NCBI RefSeq assembly: GCF_028554725.1
Contig: NC_071668.1
Span: forward strand, 5,167,001-5,231,000
Direction of reading: 5' to 3'
DNA from: Zeugodacus cucurbitae
Lineage: Eukaryota > Arthropoda > Insecta > Diptera > Tephritidae
DNA length: 64,000 bases
Part shown: positions 36,081-47,900 of the stretch, piece after piece
Numbering within the stretch: position 1 is the stretch's first letter
Layout: each line of letters starts with the position of its first letter
Notes under the pieces: model-generated
What the model was told of the DNA's origin: nothing
Database searches by the model: none
What the model saw: the letters and a program-made list of their open reading frames with translations, nothing else
Translations under genes and position numbers: made by a program

Positions 36081-37859
36081 CGTTTGCTGTTTACGCTAAT
36101 TTAGTTAGCTATTTATTGTGTTTGTTAACTTTTTATAAAAGTATAAAAATAATTTAGTATTTTGCAATCTTCCGCTTTAGGAAACCAGACACAACAAAAT
36201 TTTAACTGAAAATGACAGGTAAGCAGCTGACAGCCAGCTAATGTTCTTTGTTGTTATTGTGGTTGCCAGGGTTTTTGGCACAGGGTGGTTGCTGTGATGT
36301 GGAATGTTGATACAGTGTTGTATGTAAGAAACAAACTGTTTTTAATTAAACAAACTAGTATTTTTATTTAAATATTTCTATTAATAAAATATTTATTTAT
36401 AAGTAAAGTAATGAATTTATTATGTTTACATTTCTTATTTTTGTTTAAAGCAACAACTTCATAGAATTGTATCAAAGTTGTTTCGCAACATGTTTAAACT
36501 TATTCTTTGTGCTGTTGATGTAATGTATACATGTTGCTGGTAATACATATATGTTGCCAATGTGATTTATATACATATGTTGCCGGAAATTATTATTTTG
36601 ACATTTAGCATAGTTGTTTTTCTTAGTTACTTAGCAACATGTTTAGACTTAATGTGTAGTTGTACGTTTGATTGAAATGTAAATGTACATGTTGGTGGGA
36701 ATGTATATATGTTGCCAAGGTGATTTATGTACATATGTTGCCGGAAACATTAGTGAAATGATTATTAAAATGTTGCTTGCTATTTAGTAAGACGTTATTC
36801 TGACCAAGCTATTTCTATAAATATCGAAATATGTATATCATGCATATAAAATCAATCTTTATAGAAAAAGAAATCGGAAAATTTCCATCGTATTATCGTT
36901 CGCTTTAACAACGTCAAATAGATAGCCTAATTAAGCATCATAAATCCAATATGAACAAATGTACGTTTATTTGACTGGTACTCCTGAATTATTCGCACAC
37001 TAATACGACTCAAACTATCAACGCTCGTGATACAGCGCTGCCGAAAAACCAATAGCCTTTATCATAACAACCAAACTGATTTATGATTCCCTAATACCCA
37101 GACACTTGACAAAAAGGTTTGACACCTTTGAGTGTGCACGTGGCATTCTTTGCCTGTGTGTAATTCGAGCCTTCTCAATGCTCGGGCATGTGTAACTCAC
37201 ATACATATGTATGACTCCATACAATACATACAAACAACACTTAACCATCCCATTTTTTCAACTTAATCCGATGTTATTTATAACAACAACATAGTTATAA
37301 CGCTGTGTATGCGCTCACTTCTATATACAAAAATATATTTATATACCTATAACCAGGTGTGTAATCCGTTCCACGAAAGCATAGCAACTCTCGCTCTCAG
37401 TTGAAAATGTTAGTTGTTTGTTTGGTTGTCAGACTAGTTGTCTATCTTATGTATATTGTTCTAAGTCAGCTTACAACTAGTTAGTTCCACTGCCGGGTTG
37501 ATATACCTGTATGCTTGTTCATGTTGGCTCTCAGGTCAAAGGTGTTCAGACAAGTAGTTGTAAATTCGCACTTACGACGACGCAAAACACATCACGCCCT
37601 TTAACTTAAATATCAGATTAGTGTTGTCTCATTACAAATGAATGCCATTTTACCGTTATTTATTGGATTTGGAATAGAAGGTATGCGAATACAAATATGT
37701 ATATATTTATGTCTGAGGATTAGTGAAAAGTAATATGTTGGAATGGGCATTAATGAATAGAGCGGATTATGTGTTTGTTTGCTAGATAGGCTTCTTATTG
37801 GAGAAATTAAAGAAAGACTAATCCTTGAGCTAAATGTGTATGAGAGGCCCACAAAATTA
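36081..37859. other. Intergenic spacer upstream of Hsbp1
   Basis: AT-rich sequence with no recognisable gene. The first ~200 bp upstream of the Hsbp1 ATG should hold its promoter, but I see no clear core element. A direct repeat lies at 36,515-36,755. Confidence 0.6.
36515..36755. repeat. Direct repeat pair, ~75 bp units about 165 bp apart
   Basis: Two copies share GTAATGTATACATGTTG/GTAAATGTACATGTTG, then ATATATGTTGCCAA, GTGATTTAT and ACATATGTTGCCGGAAA. They lie at about 36,515-36,590 and 36,680-36,755. Confidence 0.65.
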
Positions 37860-38330
37860 ATTTTATGTTAGTGTTTACAAAGTGGACCAGCTTGCAAGAG
37901 AGGGTACTCTAGCAACATTGACTTTGCAATGGAAGTGGGTGAGTAGTCCGTGGTTCATTTGTGTTCGAGCGTTGGATACACTGACTTCGACTGAGCTCGC
38001 CAAACGCTGGACAACAATGAGTATCTACGGCGAGGTCTTTTTGACGCAGTAGGCTGAAAACGGTCCTTCCCGCTGTCATGGGTGAGCTTACTGGTCACTG
38101 ATCAATAGGCACACATGCGGTGAGATTAGCTGTTGGGAGAAAGATGAAGAGGAATCATCTATGCACTTCCTTCTTTAATGTCCAGTTGCATTCGCCAGAC
38201 TTAGGTCCAACACCTCGCTAGGCACACCTTTGGCGAAACCAACGAAGTGACTTGAATCGGCATTAACCGACTTAAGAACTTTGTAATAGAATCCAAGCAG
38301 GGTCTTGGCGATCCGTCAAGAGTGTCGAAG
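37860..38330 (+). pseudogene. Non-LTR retrotransposon remnant (RNase H side and C terminus)
   Basis: Across several broken frames I can read pieces typical of the RNase H-to-C-terminal part of insect I/R1/LOA-type non-LTR elements: a GELTGH-like motif, an (I/T)GTHAVRL-like motif, and ESSMHFLL followed by a CP-type cysteine stretch with AFARLR. Stops and frameshifts are many, so this is a dead fragment. The exact clade cannot be fixed by eye. Confidence 0.6.
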
Positions 38331-41020
38331 CTGTCTAAGTGAAACTCACTGTAGTTGCGGAGATCTTGCCCTTGACTTCAATTCTTGACTTGAATTCAAG
38401 AATTTTCGGAAGACCTATTTATAATAGATCCGATCTAATTTCATTTGGTTGAGAGCGACTACTAAAATATGCTTTATTCAATTTAATACCTAAAAGTTCA
38501 TTAGGATCATAATCAAAGCTTTAAAGAACCTATTTTGAATTTAAAGAGCTTACCCACAAGTCAGTAGAAATATATTGACTATTTTTAAAGTAATCTGCAC
38601 AAAATAATTTCGCTATATACATTTAACCTCAAAATATTTTTATTCTTTTTATCTAAAAATTTCTAACAAATATTTTCACTTCGCAGCCATTAACCCGCAA
38701 CTATCTATACTTTACTTTATATTCACCCGAAAGTGTTGACACACAAAGTACACACATTACTATGCATACACCCACACAAAGTGTCGTTACGCTGGAAAAT
38801 TGCAATTTTATTACGCCAAAAATACGCTGCATTTAATTTTAATTGGAAGTTAGTCACCGCAGGAAAAGTTATGCCCGAACAGAATGTGAATATTGCACGG
38901 TTAGTCAATTGCAAAATCCTATTATTACACATAATTTAACGGAGGGGTGAATAGAATGGCAAGCAAGACTGAAGTGACCAAAAACCAAAAACAACAATAA
39001 CAAAAAAGACAGTTACGCAATGTGAATGAATATTCGTGGTGGCGTTGCTTCGCAGGCAGACACGTACCAAAGCACCAACAAGCAATATACAGTTGATTTG
39101 AATGCGACTGCGACGAGCGGTAGAAGATGGGCGCACCGCTATTGTAGTTCCTATTATAGTTGTTGTTGTTGTTGTTATTACTGTTATGCAGAAGCCGCTA
39201 CCTTAGATGAGTGAATAAAAGCTCACCTGAAATTAAATTGACAGGAATGACAAGGCATGACAGCGCAGCGTGACAGTGGTGGTGGTATAAGGGGAGGAGA
39301 GAGAGATAGAGGGTGAAGCGCTGTAAGTCTTCGCACAGCGCTGTGGCCGTTATGCAGAGTATCTGCAGCGTTTAGGGCGTGGGTGTGAGTGACGAAAGTG
39401 CTGCTCTTGTTTTCGGCTGTTTGGTTTGGTTGCTAGTCTTTTAAGTGGATTCTTAAGCAAAGTGCCGGCAAATGACTCGACCAACACGAACAGCTGTGTT
39501 GGAAGCGCACGAAATATACTAATATATTTATTATTGTTGTTGTAGTTGGTGTGCACACTTATTCAACGGTACTTTTGTTTGAGTTGCAACCGAAATTCTT
39601 GCGTTGAGGCATGTCCAAGTATAATTTGTTCACTCTTCAAATTTAGTGTCTCTCTCTTGACGGAGGATTATGCTTAATGTGCAAGTAATTACTTTGATTA
39701 GTTGTTGTAATTTGCTTAACCACACTTTCGGTTGTCAACATTTGGATCAAAACCGAAAAAGTTTTTGTTTTACTTTGTATATAAGGATATATGTCTGTAG
39801 GCGGAAATGCGGTTTTGAGCACGTGGCGGTGCTTGAGCGTGTAATTTAGCGTTATAAATATTAAGTACGCCTACATATAAATATAGTTTAACATATGAAG
39901 GCATGCTGAAGTAAAATCGACGCCTAAAAGTTGACTAAGTTTAAGTTCAATAAAGAGAGGGTGAGAGAAAGAGAGAGCTATATATCACATGCTTATTCAT
40001 AATATCATTTTCTACTCATAGTTTACCTGTCACCACACTGTCCTTAAGAAATTCTCAAGCAAAGTTAAGCTTCATCAAACAAATTAAACTGAATTAGACG
40101 AAGTAGTACCAACAAAGCTTGAAAACCCACCAAAGCCCCGAGGAATACAACTTGTGTGTGTGTGTGTGTGTTACTTAATCAAATAAGGCACGCTTAATTG
40201 TCTAATTCTATTATGTAATCACGGTAAATACCTAAATATTTACTTTACAAGAAGAATTACAAAATCATTTAATAAACCAGAGAGACGACACTGCGTATGA
40301 GTAACAAAAACAATACACACAGGCAATTCGCTTTGCAAAGATTCAATGTAAAATTACCCCGAGGGAATTATGCTGTGCCACATTAAAATCAAATTAATGA
40401 CGAAGAAGATGCTACACTCGAAGTAGAAGAAAGTGCGGGAGTTAAAGAGAAAAGAAAAAGAAAAAAAAAAACAAAATAAAGCATTTCTTCATATGTGGTT
40501 ATGAAACTTTGCTTGTAATCCTTGGAATGCTTTGCTTTACATATGCACATTATCTTGTGAGTTTGTGTAAAAGAAAAATAAAAAGAAAAACGATAAATAT
40601 GTAAGGAATGACAAATCTTTTGCGTAGACAGCAGTCGGCAGGCCGCCACGAGCGCTCCAATAAAGCAGGAAACAATTATGTGCCTACAATCAAATTATGT
40701 TTTTATGAATTGCCGTAGGAATTGCGTAGGCAACACAAAAGCGAAAGCGAAAGCGAAATATACGCGCACAATAAATCAGTTGCATAATGAATGTGTGAAA
40801 AAATCGCATTTTAATTAAACATGCGGAATGTTGTGGCATTAAACATATGTTTTGGATGTGAGTGTAGAAGAAGAAGAAAATAATAAGGAGCAAAGAAATG
40901 ATATTAATGAGAGCGAGTTTGTACTTAGATCTAGATTGAACATATATTTATTTGATATATGCATGTTTATATAACAAGGAATGTTGTCAGGGTAAGCTAA
41001 AATGTATGAATATATACATA
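38331..41020. other. Intergenic spacer, no gene recognised
   Basis: AT-rich with interspersed less AT-rich stretches (38,940-39,420). A (TG)n run lies at about 40,155-40,171. Short open frames on both strands lack recognisable domains. Confidence 0.6.
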
Positions 41021-41187
41021 TGAGTGGTGTTCAAAAAATAACGGGAATTTTAAAATTTTTAATTATCAAATTTTTTTTAGTATTTTTTTATTATATTGAT
41101 ATAGATACCACTGAATTACGAAAAATTTGAATACAATTTATTTTTTTCAAAAAACAAAAATTCCCGTTATTTTTTGAACATACCGCG
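41021..41187. mobile_element. Mariner-like MITE, 167 bp, TA target duplication
   Basis: The left end carries GTGTTCAAAAAATAACGGG and the right end CCCGTTATTTTTTGAACA, its inverted repeat. TA flanks both sides (41,019-41,020 and 41,188-41,189). It is the shortest member of the family that also occurs at 43,798, 52,710 and 58,477. Confidence 0.85.
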
Positions 41188-41249
41188 TATATATTAAATA
41201 ATCAAACTTTCTTTTTGGTTAGAAATAAAACTGCTACTAAGTGCTAGTT

Positions 41250-42140
41250 ATACCCTGAACAGGGTATATTAAGTTTGTCACGAAGTTTGTAACACCCAGA
41301 AGGAAGCGTCGGAGGCCCTATAAAGTATATATATAAATGATCAGTTTGTTGAACTGAGTCGAATTAGCCATGTCCGCCTGTCTGTATATATACGAACTAA
41401 TTGTTCAGTTTTTAAGATATCGTTTTGAAATTTTGCAGATGCTATTTTCTTTTCAAAAAGCTGCTCATTTGTCGGAACTGCCGATATCAGACCACTATAG
41501 CATATAGCTGCCATACAAACTGAACGATCGGAATCAAGGGCTTGTATGGAAAACTTCCGCATTTTACTACATATCTTCACGAAATTTGGTGTGAGTTATT
41601 GTTCATAGAAATAATTTAATCTCAGAGAAAATTGTTCAGATCGGTTTACTATAGCATATAGCTGCCATACAAACTGAACGATCGGAATCAAGGGCTTGTA
41701 TGGAAAACCTCCCCATTTTACTACATATCTTCACGAAATTTGGTGTGAGTTATTGTTCATAGAAATAATTTAATCTCCGAGAAAATTGTTCAGATCGGTT
41801 CACTATAGCATATAGCTGCCATACAAACCGAACGATCGGAATCAATGGCTTGTATGGAAAATTTTCGCATTTGACGTGGTATCTTCACGAAATTTGACAT
41901 GGATTACTGCTGAAGGTAATAATATAATATCCGAAGAAATTGTTCACATCGGTTAACTATATAACCTTAATGTTTCTAGCAAACAACCCGGTTAAAAAGA
42001 ATTAGTAAAATGTTTTCTTTTTTTTTACATACTTTTTCTTACGTCTTTAGATTTGCTTAAACACATAGTTACTAAAAGAAATTCACCTGTGAAGGGTATA
42101 TTAGCTTCGGTACAGCCGAAGTTAAAGATTTTTCTTGTTT
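41250..42140 (+). repeat. Dispersed repeat with internal ~155-bp direct repeats and terminal hairpins
   Basis: It begins with the hairpin TACCCTGAACAGGGTA and ends GTGAAGGGTATATTAGC with a second hairpin, CTTCGGTACAGCCGAAG. Inside, CATATAGCTGCCATACAAAC followed by GAACGATCGGAATCAA appears three times (near 41,500, 41,650 and 41,810), each followed by CTTGTATGGAAAA and ATCTTCACGAAATTTG. I know similar sequence as a dispersed repeat of flies, but not its class with certainty. No protein-coding capacity is visible. Confidence 0.7.
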
Positions 42141-43797
42141 TATTTAATTTTAGTCCAAATTCCAGAAATCAGCTATAAGCTGTTTAACCGAATTGGGTTC
42201 ATCCAAATCATATTGAGCCGTTTGAGCAACATAAAAACTTTTGAGCAATATAAAAACAGCAACAACTGCATTCGGCCCTCATTAAGTCCATATCAAATAT
42301 CCGGACGTTCTTCTGACAAGAAATGAAAATTTTTCAAAAAAATCAGCACTTCGAAGATGACTTGACTAGCATCAGCCAAAAGTGATTCATGCACCACTTG
42401 CTACACTTAAACTCAAATAATCTGGTGTGCATTAAAGCCCAGTGTCTTTGCTGAGAGTTGATCAAAATGCTATTATACGCTTCACAAGCATTTGGCTATT
42501 TCATACATTCATGTGATAAGCGCAACACTGCCGTGTGCAATAATGCAATTTTCCAGCATTAATTCGATTGTGAAAACCCGAGAAAATGTTGTTGTAAAAG
42601 CCAGTAGTTTGCGACTGCATGTCTATGTATGTGTGTGTGTGTGTGTGTGGTGAGTTCACCTGTATATAACCGAAATTGCGCTTTTATGCTGCCTCATCGC
42701 CCATAATGGGGCCGACGCAGTGGCGGTGGAGTTGCGGAAGCAGTTTAAAAAAAATGTGATAATACCTGTGCAAACAAAGCTAATTCGTTGTGTACTCCAT
42801 TTCGCATTCGCAATCTCATTCCCATTCGAATTCCCGTTCACAATCACATTCGCATACAGCAATACGCCATTTCATTGTGCAACAACCACAACTACAACAG
42901 AGCGGAGCCGGAGCGTTTATCGCTGTTATTGCCAACTATTCTTGCTTTTTGTTTTCCTTCCAGCGCTTTCAGCGCGATGAATTTACAATTCCCAGTTGTG
43001 CAATTGTGTAGCGCTCAGTAAATGCTGGAGAAATCGCCACACACACAGACAATCGCTAATGCCCCCGCGCCATCGATGAATAATACAATTTCGCTTGGCA
43101 GTGGGTACATTGAAGAGCTGGTGTTGGTTGGTTGCTTGGCTTTCGGTGGGTGGCGTTAAAGCAATTGATAGACAGCCGGAAAAAAATAACAGACAATAAA
43201 TCAATTGAGCTGAACAAACGAAAAGAAAGAGACAGCTTGCCCGAAAATATAATCCCATAATATGACAGCTCAGTTAGCATAATCCGTTCGCAAATGCGCC
43301 CGCGTTGCCTGCCGCCACCTCTCCTATCAACTGTTCAACAGTTCGACTGCGCTATTTGCTCAGCACATTCGACAGCTGAATCGACTGATTGCCAGCACAC
43401 AAATTTGCTGTTCAGCGGTGTGTAGACACTTAAATGATGCGCCGTTGGTTGCCCAGCGTAATTGAGCTATCGAGAGATTTTTCACAATTTTTTATTGCCA
43501 TTTCGAAAGTACCGCTAAATTCGTTTTTTTAGCACTTTGTAAGCCATGAATGCAGTTAGCCATAATAACGTGGAATGAAAGGTAAATATGCCATGAATTG
43601 GCTGATGGTTGTCGGTATGAATTTGCACTTTGAAAGCTTTCAGCATTTCTTGTAGATTGCATCAATAAAGGCAAAATATAATTTGAAAGCAAGCAAATAA
43701 TTGTAATAATATTGAAGAACTGTAAAAAGTAAACGTTACTAAAGAAAAAAATGTTTGTGAGTAGTTTTTGTGGTTTCTGCTGAAATTAGTGTTACTA
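42141..43797. other. Intergenic spacer, partly GC-richer
   Basis: No gene recognised. About 42,660-43,450 is less AT-rich than its surroundings and includes CATTCGCATTC-type simple repeats (42,805-42,855); a (TG)n run lies at 42,630-42,649. It could hold regulatory DNA or untranslated exons of an unseen gene, but nothing specific supports this. Confidence 0.5.
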
Positions 43798-44060
43798 TGA
43801 AGTGTGTTCAAAAAATAACGGGAATTTTCGTTTTTTGAAAAAAAAAATATTATTCGTTCGTCTACCTTAATGTTGTCGCCTTCCAAATAGTTCCCATTCG
43901 ATACCCCCTCATATATATCAACGCTTCTTCCAAAAAAAAAATCCATGAGGTCATTCTGAGAGACTCGTGTACGTTTGCAAAACGACGCCACTTTAAGGTT
44001 CCCTTTATTTCTGGAAATAGAAAAAAGTTTCAGTGAATCATGTCTGGCGAATATGGAGGC
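43798..44060 (-). mobile_element. Mariner-like element fragment, transposase C-terminal end
   Basis: It begins at a TA with TGAAGTGTGTTC and GTGTTCAAAAAATAACGGG. Read on the minus strand, the adjacent sequence gives NYLEGDNIKVDE after a GRSVDIYEG stretch, the usual end of a mariner-type transposase. Further in, CCAGAAATAAAGGGAACC is shared with the 52,710 element. The opposite terminus is missing or unrecognisable, so the right limit is approximate. Confidence 0.7.
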
Positions 44061-44414
44061 TGTGGCATGGTTACATTATTCTTTTTTTGATCAAGAAGTC
44101 ACCAGCAAGCAACGATGGAGAGCCAAATATTATTTTAAACCTCTTTTTAACCTCAGATTGTGTTGGAAAACTGCTGAGTTGTCAGTCTTTGGCGGTATAA
44201 AAATCAAGGTTCGTTGCGGTTATGTTGAACCGAGTGTCTTTGGAATATTGTCATCTCATCGACAGTTGTCGTAGTTCACGTTCTAGAACTCATAACTAAA
44301 GACTTATAAAGTAATCTCTTCACACGCCAAAATACATTCAATCAGCTTCTTGATGGTGAGTCTTATTCTTTAACGCAATATGCTCTAAAGAGCCTTAGGT
44401 ACTATATTGTGTGT

Positions 44415-44905
44415 ATGCGCTTGGCGTTGCAACCGTTTAGCCGGTTATAGCCGAATCAACGATAGTGCGCCACTTCTCTCTTTCCTTCGCAGTTCGGCGC
44501 CAGTTGAAGATCCCATATTTAACCAGGTCGCTCTCCACTAGGTCCGGAGTGGAGGCCTTCCCCTTCCTCGGCTTCCTCCGGCGGGTACTGCATCGAACAC
44601 TTTCAGAGCTGGAGTTTTTTCGTCCGTTCGGACAACATGACCTAGCCACGTAGTCGCGTCTTTTTATTCACAGAACTATCTCAATGTCGTCGTATAACTC
44701 GTACAGCCAATCGTTCCATCGTCTGCGGTAATCGCCGTTGCCTACGTTCTGAGGATCATAAATCTTGCGCAAAGTTTTCCTCTCGAAAAGGCCTAGTGTC
44801 GTCTCATCTGATGTTGACATCGTCCACGCTTCGGCACGATCAAGTAGGCCGGGAATGATGAGGGTCTTTTAGAGTTTGGTTTTTGTTCGTCGAGAGAGGA
44901 CTTTA
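44415..44905 (-). pseudogene. RTE-like retrotransposon 3' fragment
   Basis: The minus strand encodes the C-terminal tail of the same non-LTR family found at 61,750-63,645. Matching blocks are TTATAGCCGAATC, GCGCCACTTC, CGGCGCCAG, GGCTTCCTCCGGCGGGTACT, CTTTCAGAGCTGGAGT, ACATGACCTAGCCA and TCAATGTCGTCGTATAA. The frame is broken and only the 3' ~490 bp remain. Confidence 0.85.
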
Positions 44906-47900
44906 TGACAGTCTGTTATACATAAACGGAACGGACCCGGATTTTTATTCCGTCAAAGACTGTCAAATTGCACCACTCTGGTGAACAATAGTTTGGGTCT
45001 TTAATTTTAAAGCAAATGTATAAAATTATGAAAATTTTCGTAATTTGAATAAAAATTGTGCCTGCCAGAATTAAAAGCTCTTCGAAGGCTCATTTAAAAC
45101 ATAAAAACGCATCTTAAAAAATTTTAATTGTCTTTACATCTCATCGCCTAATAATATAATTATTGCTATATAAGCCACTTTGGGTATTGAAGTGTCTGGT
45201 ATCATGGTACTGAACCCAAAACTTTCTCCGTACTTACCAATGATAAGAAGTGAACTATTACTCTTGGATATTTAATAACTATTTCGAATATGTATTAGGC
45301 CAATTCTTCAATGGGAAAGGAAAGATATAAAATAACTGTAATGAAGAGAAAGATGTACTCCTTATACGATTTTATTTTAATGCCAACCCCTCAGTTCCAT
45401 TTTCAAATTGTCTTTGTGTCTAAAGAAACTCTGAGGCAAGCCTCTATTGGTTTCAAATTGTGATGAGAAGCCCTTAAATAAGTTAAAAAAGAACATTTAA
45501 GATATTTAGGAAAGTTTTTTTGAACTGATAGTATTCAAGTAGTAGAAGAACTAAATATTATATTTATTTTTCGAAATATCTTACCCGCGTGCATATGTTA
45601 GCCTAAATGCCTCAGTAACTAATGGAAACAAAAAAATTGAAAAAAATACAGCTTTTTTCTACAACCTCCGGGATTGTCTTGCATATAAGACACTAGAGCA
45701 AATGCACAAAAACCCCTAAACTAGTGTCCCTCCGCCCGCGCCACAACCACAAATTCCGAAATTCCCACGACACATTCATTCTATAGCCTTAAGTAGTCGC
45801 ACAACTACCCAAAAAAGCGCTGTGACAAACGATAAGGTCGCGTTGCCTTTTCGCATGTTACCGATAAATGTGAGTATTTCCGCATTGAGGAGGAAGTGAG
45901 GAAGCGAAGAGCATGTGCAGCAGAGCTCAGTGCGTCCCAGTTGTGTGACGTTGGTACAGTGAGAGTAGAAGTGAGTGTGTTTATGCGACGCTAAAGCGCT
46001 GGTGTTGTGTGTGTCTGTGTGTGTCTGTGTGTTTGTAAATCCAGCGTTTTGTTTGCTTTTGTATTTTTGTGCTTACGCTTATTGACGTATGCGCCGATCG
46101 ACAGCCAGAACATGCACATGCTGCCACTGGCAGTGTCACAAACATACACACTTTCTCATATCAATTTGTATTTACAGGCAAATATACCAGAACCCAGTGA
46201 AGAAAAGTGTAGGAAATTGTGCAGTAGACAAGGCATTGAGTTTCGCTGAGTTCAATATTTTTGGTTTGCTGTGTTTTAGAAAAAGTATAGTAACTGTGCT
46301 TGTGCGCCTTCACACACACATTTGCAGCATCACACAAATATTTTTGTTTGATAGTTCAACTGAATTGAACCATTAAGCTGATTTATATCCCTTATGGTCT
46401 TATTTTTGCTGCCACTGCTTGGAGCTCGGAGCAAGAGCGCAAAAAACAAGCAAGTAGAAAAAAAAAGTTGCTGAAAAAGTAATGAAACGAAAAACATTGT
46501 AATTTAATTTTTTTCTATGCTTTGCTTTACATTTGCTTCTTATTTTAGAACTTTTCACTTTACTGTACCTATTATATTGCTTTTTTCATTTTTTTATTTT
46601 TTCTTTCCTTTATTGGTATTTTTTGCTTTTTTTGCGCTTTTGACAAATCGAAGCGCAATCTCGAACATGCAAAAGCAAGCTTTGTCAGGTCATCGTAGTT
46701 GCCTTACTACTTTGGCGAGGTGTCACATGAGTGCTGGTGATGGTAGGTAGGGGAGGGAAGATCAGAAAGTTTAACTGCAAAATTTACCGCAAGCACCAAT
46801 ATCGAGGTTTTCGGATTTCTTTTATATGTGTAAATATATAATCGTTGGCTGGAATTAATGGGTAAATTCGTGGTAAATGTTGGAAAAGTGGCGGGTTATC
46901 ATTTGGGTTGTGTTTTAGGAATTATTTTGTAAGCAAATATTGAAATAACGGTACTTTCGAATAACTTTTACGAGGTTATGCTTCATTTAAAATTTTTTGC
47001 GCAAAAAATTACTCATTCGCACTGTACTATCAACATTTTGCGCTCAATATTTGATTTTCGAAGGTTAACAATTAACATTTTTCCAAAATTTCGTGTTTAA
47101 TCAGTCTTAAACTTTACGTTTTTCATTCAAGATTCTTTATTTCATAATCTGAATAATGTATTTTCAAGCTTTGAACCATCACAATGATTTTGCGCCATTG
47201 TGCCTGCCAACTAAATCTCCACACCATTACGAAGATATTGCAGTTACTTTGCAAAGCTTTACGTCTGTTACCGAATATCTCAACTACCCGCCCTCCTCCT
47301 CTACCCTAAACAGCAGCAAGTATGAGCACAAATAAGTTTCTGCCTTCCGCGCTACTCTCCACCTCTTTAAGGCGTCAATATGCTTCTCCTACCTATACAC
47401 CAACAGCATTCGATATTTTGTTTCGACAGGTAAATGGAAAAAACTGCAAAGCTAAAGCACAGAAGAAACTAAAAAGGAAAAATAGCAACAAGAAACTTTG
47501 TTGCAAACGAGAGAAAAAATCCAGTTTTGCTGTAATTTAAAATAAATTAGATTTGCTTAAAGGCAGCACAAGCGCAACGAACACGAGCGTGTGGGGAGCG
47601 TGTGCGCTTCCGTTGAACACGTGAAAACTTGAAGACACTTAAAGGACATGTGCATTAAGTTTTGAATGAATATTTAAGCAAGCAAAGCGCTCAATAACTG
47701 ACAGTTTGTGGCAACGGGAAAAAAACAGTATTTCAGCAAAAAGTACGCTGGAGACGTATATTTGGCGCGTTAAATTAAGTTTCGGTGGAAAGGTGAGGAG
47801 TAGAATGCTGTTGAAGTTTTTCTAGTCAGAAGTTAAAAGTCACAGCAATATGGCATGTAACTGAATTATGATAACAGCTTTTCCATAGAAAATTTCAACA

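Noticed and set aside
42720..43021. Overlapping + strand open frames of 73-86 codons
   Set aside because: They arise from CATTCGCATTC-type simple repeats open in several frames; no domain.
44437..44649. 70-codon minus-strand open frame as a host gene
   Set aside because: It matches the C-terminal tail of the RTE-like retrotransposon at 61,750-63,645.
45900..46000. Possible core promoter (TCAGTG initiator-like motif)
   Set aside because: No downstream promoter element at the required spacing and no gene downstream to support it.
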